DNA of 8,637 nt from Elusimicrobia bacterium RIFOXYB2_FULL_49_7 (GTDB lineage Bacteria > Fibrobacterota > OXYB2-FULL-49-7), in assembly GCA_001800515.1 (NCBI GenBank), contig MGVN01000018.1:20422-29058 (forward strand), read 5' to 3'. Positions 7,149 to 8,637 of this stretch are shown here, one piece after another. Under the pieces are notes generated by a model. It saw only the letters and a program-made list of their open reading frames with translations. It was not told where the DNA came from and made no database searches. The first letter of the stretch is position 1; every line of letters begins with the position of its first letter. The position numbers and the translations under genes were made by a program.

Positions 7149-7169
7149 AACATGATACAAATTAAAGAC

Positions 7170-8474
7170 TTATTTTGTCCGCTTTTCCAATTTCCTTAAT
7201 CTTTCATCCTGCTTAATGATATATAATGTTAATTCCTCAACTTTTTCAAGCAATTTTAAGTTCATTTCCGTGAGATCAATCCCTTCCTTTTCTATCTCTT
7301 TTTCGGACGGAATATTCGGTAAATGTCGATTACACTCAATAAAAGACCTTAAACTATCCAAGTTCATTAATGCATAATCATCCCCAAAAACAAAGTCAGG
7401 CACACTCAGGGAAACATTGCCAACTTTAAAACCAGTTGCCTTTACAACCCCTTTCGCCTCAACAACCGTTCCAGATTGCCTAAAGATAACGACTCCAGGT
7501 ATTTCGTTTGCCCCTAAACTATCCCACAAATTAAAATAGAGACCGTTATTGGCATAGGCTATCTTTACCCGGCTCTCAAATAACGGATCTTTAGTTACTT
7601 GAAAGAGTAAGGCTGGATTGTTTTTTGCCTTAATATAACTCTGCGCATCACCAACAGGATTTGAAATCAACAAATCACCTCGTATTTCAACATCTTTTTC
7701 TGCGGAATCAGTGCCGATCCCAATCCGCCGATTTACAATAAAACAATTACCATCCTTTTCTTTCCAGTACTGTTCTCTGCAATACTTTGCAGAATCGGAC
7801 ATTTTCGTTATTCTGGCCGTATCCGCAAAACGCGCATATTCAGCACTATCGGTTCTTTGTGCAAATTCTGCCCAGCTTGTTGTCCTTGCCGAATCAGCGC
7901 TTATTGCTCTCATCGCACCAACAGCAGAATCTGCTAAGAAGCAACTTTTGGCAATGCTGGCCGTATCTGTTCTTAGGGAAAGATAAGATACTTCTGCTGT
8001 ATCCGCTCTTTTTGCAGACCCAGCATATACTGCAGAATCAACATTCGATAGCGGCCATGTATAATAAGCACTATCTGCCCAAATTGCTCTTTTGGCTACC
8101 TTTGTTGAATCAGAATAATGAGATTTTAAGGCGAAAAAGCTACTTGTAATCCTTATTCTTCCGCTGCAGCTTCCGCCCCTTACAATTTCCATAAACAAGC
8201 TATCCTGGCCGGATAACTCATCAGGCAAATTCTTCTTGGTCCCTAATGCTATTGTAAAAACACCGTTTTTAGTAGATACAAAGTGCTTTTCATGCCATAA
8301 TTCTGAACCTCCAATAGGCAGATTGTAGATATTAAATTGAATGCTATCTTGGATAGCCTGACCGACGCCAGAGCTATCAAGAAAAAGACCTTGATAGGCG
8401 ATAAAATTGGGCACGGAATAAACAAATAAAGACAATTTGAGCAATACAATGACAGATAGCATTTTGCTATTCAT
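7170..8474 (-). CDS. Secreted fibre-like repeat protein with C-terminal coiled coil (tail-fibre-domain-like)
   Basis: This 434-residue protein starts with a Sec signal peptide (Lys4, hydrophobic core 6-19, likely cleavage near VYS-VP, residues 20/21; no lipobox Cys). Residues about 23-112 resemble the small N-terminal domain common in such surface proteins ('YQGLFLDSSG', 'GGSELWHE', 'NGVFTIALG', 'RIRITSSFFALKS'). Residues 113-232 are a repeat tract in which nearly every third residue is Ala, Ser or Thr, with D-[S/T]-A about every 12 residues. A 'NRRIGIGTDSAEKDVEIRGDL' type segment follows (248-268). The C-terminus (359-434) has PDFVFGDDYALMNLDSLRSF, HLPNIPSEKEI and a heptad-rich coiled coil to the end. 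This matches the tail-fibre/S74-neighbour C-terminal region of bacterial surface proteins, but no S74 self-cleaving peptidase motif can be pointed to. Its role is probably cell-surface or extracellular adhesion or structure; there is no direct evidence. The gene has the strongest ribosome binding site in the window. Confidence 0.8.
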   Translation of the reverse strand: MNSKMLSVIVLLKLSLFVYSVPNFIAYQGLFLDSSGVGQAIQDSIQFNIYNLPIGGSELWHEKHFVSTKNGVFTIALGTKKNLPDELSGQDSLFMEIVRGGSCSGRIRITSSFFALKSHYSDSTKVAKRAIWADSAYYTWPLSNVDSAVYAGSAKRADTAEVSYLSLRTDTASIAKSCFLADSAVGAMRAISADSARTTSWAEFAQRTDSAEYARFADTARITKMSDSAKYCREQYWKEKDGNCFIVNRRIGIGTDSAEKDVEIRGDLLISNPVGDAQSYIKAKNNPALLFQVTKDPLFESRVKIAYANNGLYFNLWDSLGANEIPGVVIFRQSGTVVEAKGVVKATGFKVGNVSLSVPDFVFGDDYALMNLDSLRSFIECNRHLPNIPSEKEIEKEGIDLTEMNLKLLEKVEELTLYIIKQDERLRKLEKRTK

Positions 8475-8478
8475 ACAT

Positions 8479-8485
8479 TCTCCTT
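8479..8485 (-). promoter_or_regulatory. Strong Shine-Dalgarno of the fibre-protein gene
   Basis: On the minus strand AAGGAGA lies four bases before the ATG at 8474. It fixes that ATG as the start rather than the second Met four codons in. The plus-strand operon genes lack a comparable site. Confidence 0.8.
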
Positions 8486-8577
8486 ATCTTTTATTCTGAA
8501 TAAATCTATAAGGTGAGTTCTTTAAGCTAAGAATATCGTTACAAATATCTATTCATTTACTATTAGGAAGATTTTCC

Positions 8578-8616
8578 GGTAGGTTGGCAGCATGCGATTA
8601 ATGCGCCACACCCACC
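8578..8616 (-). other. Imperfect stem-loop upstream of the fibre-protein gene
   Basis: The arms GGTAGGTTGGC-A-GCAT (8578-8593) and ATGC-GCCACACCCACC (8601-8616) pair over 14 Watson-Crick pairs around a 7-base loop (8594-8600), with one bulge on each side and one A/C mismatch. As minus-strand RNA the mismatch becomes a G-U pair, so the fold is better on that strand. No T-run follows in the minus direction. It could be a terminator-like element of an upstream gene, a leader structure, or a dispersed repeat. Confidence 0.5.
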
Positions 8617-8637
8617 TCCTTTCTTCCTTTGCTTTCC

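Larger units (their letters stand above)
8475..8637 (-). other. Leader of the fibre-protein gene and unassigned right edge
   Basis: An AT-rich leader (about 8487-8565) holds only poor promoter matches in the minus direction: TATAGA at about 8501-8506 with no good -35 at 16-18 bases. Beyond it are a small GGAA...TTCC inverted repeat (8566-8577), the larger stem-loop listed separately, and a purine-rich minus-strand run reaching the edge. In the minus direction one frame stays open from the edge to a TAG near 8549 and another ends at a TAA near 8600. Either could be the tail of a gene outside the window, but neither shows a recognisable protein. Confidence 0.5.

Noticed and set aside
7149..7160. 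Extended trpF start at a TTG (7160)
   Set aside because: The ATG at 7148 places the catalytic Cys at residue 7 as in the family; the extension adds four unconserved residues and has no ribosome binding site.
7170..7400. S74 self-cleaving chaperone domain at the fibre-protein C-terminus
   Set aside because: The PDFVF...HLPNIPSEKE region and coiled coil resemble sequences found beside such domains, but I cannot identify the catalytic Ser-Lys pair or a cleavage site.
7711..8149. Overlapping plus-strand open frames opposite the fibre-protein repeats
   Set aside because: They are explained by the repetitive codons of the fibre gene read backwards; their Ala/Leu/Gln-rich translations show no family features.
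8549..8637. C-terminal end of a gene entering from the right on the minus strand
   Set aside because: Two different frames are open to the edge for short distances and neither gives a recognisable protein, so no gene is called.

Overview
The window looks like part of a cell-surface polysaccharide or glycan locus from a Gram-negative bacterium with an AT-leaning genome. The organism cannot be named from the sequence. The secreted fibre-like protein at the right end, with its 'ADSA' repeats and long coiled-coil C-terminus, is a type I associate with Fibrobacterota/Bacteroidota-like and related uncultured lineages; this is a weak taxonomic inference.

Left part (1-1145, + strand): the 3' portion of a gene for a sulfatase/alkaline-phosphatase-superfamily enzyme, cut by the window edge. 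Its base composition is clearly richer in G+C than the next genes. A short gap (1146-1228) with a weak terminator-like hairpin separates it from the next block.

Middle (1229-5203, + strand): four tightly packed genes, almost certainly one operon (gaps of 6 and 7 bases, then an ATGA overlap). They encode a QueD/PTPS-type tetrahydropterin synthase, an extended-SDR epimerase of the dTDP-L-rhamnose 4-epimerase type with a cysteine-rich insertion, a second extended-SDR protein related to CDP-paratose 2-epimerase in which the catalytic Tyr is Phe, and a B12-binding-type radical SAM enzyme. Together they suggest a pathway for an unusual nucleotide sugar or a pterin-linked glycan or cofactor. The product cannot be read from sequence alone. 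This cassette is the best candidate in the window for an undescribed system.

Right part (5284-8474, - strand, converging on the operon): a secreted fibre-like repeat protein with a strong ribosome binding site, then trpF (phosphoribosylanthranilate isomerase), then a GT4-family glycosyltransferase whose start codon overlaps the trpF stop. No other tryptophan gene is present, so the placement of trpF is odd. The fibre protein has an uninterrupted triplet pattern (a small residue at every third position for about 120 residues) overlaid with a 12-residue D-[S/T]-A period. The last 163 bases hold the fibre gene leader and an imperfect stem-loop, with no gene that can be assigned.
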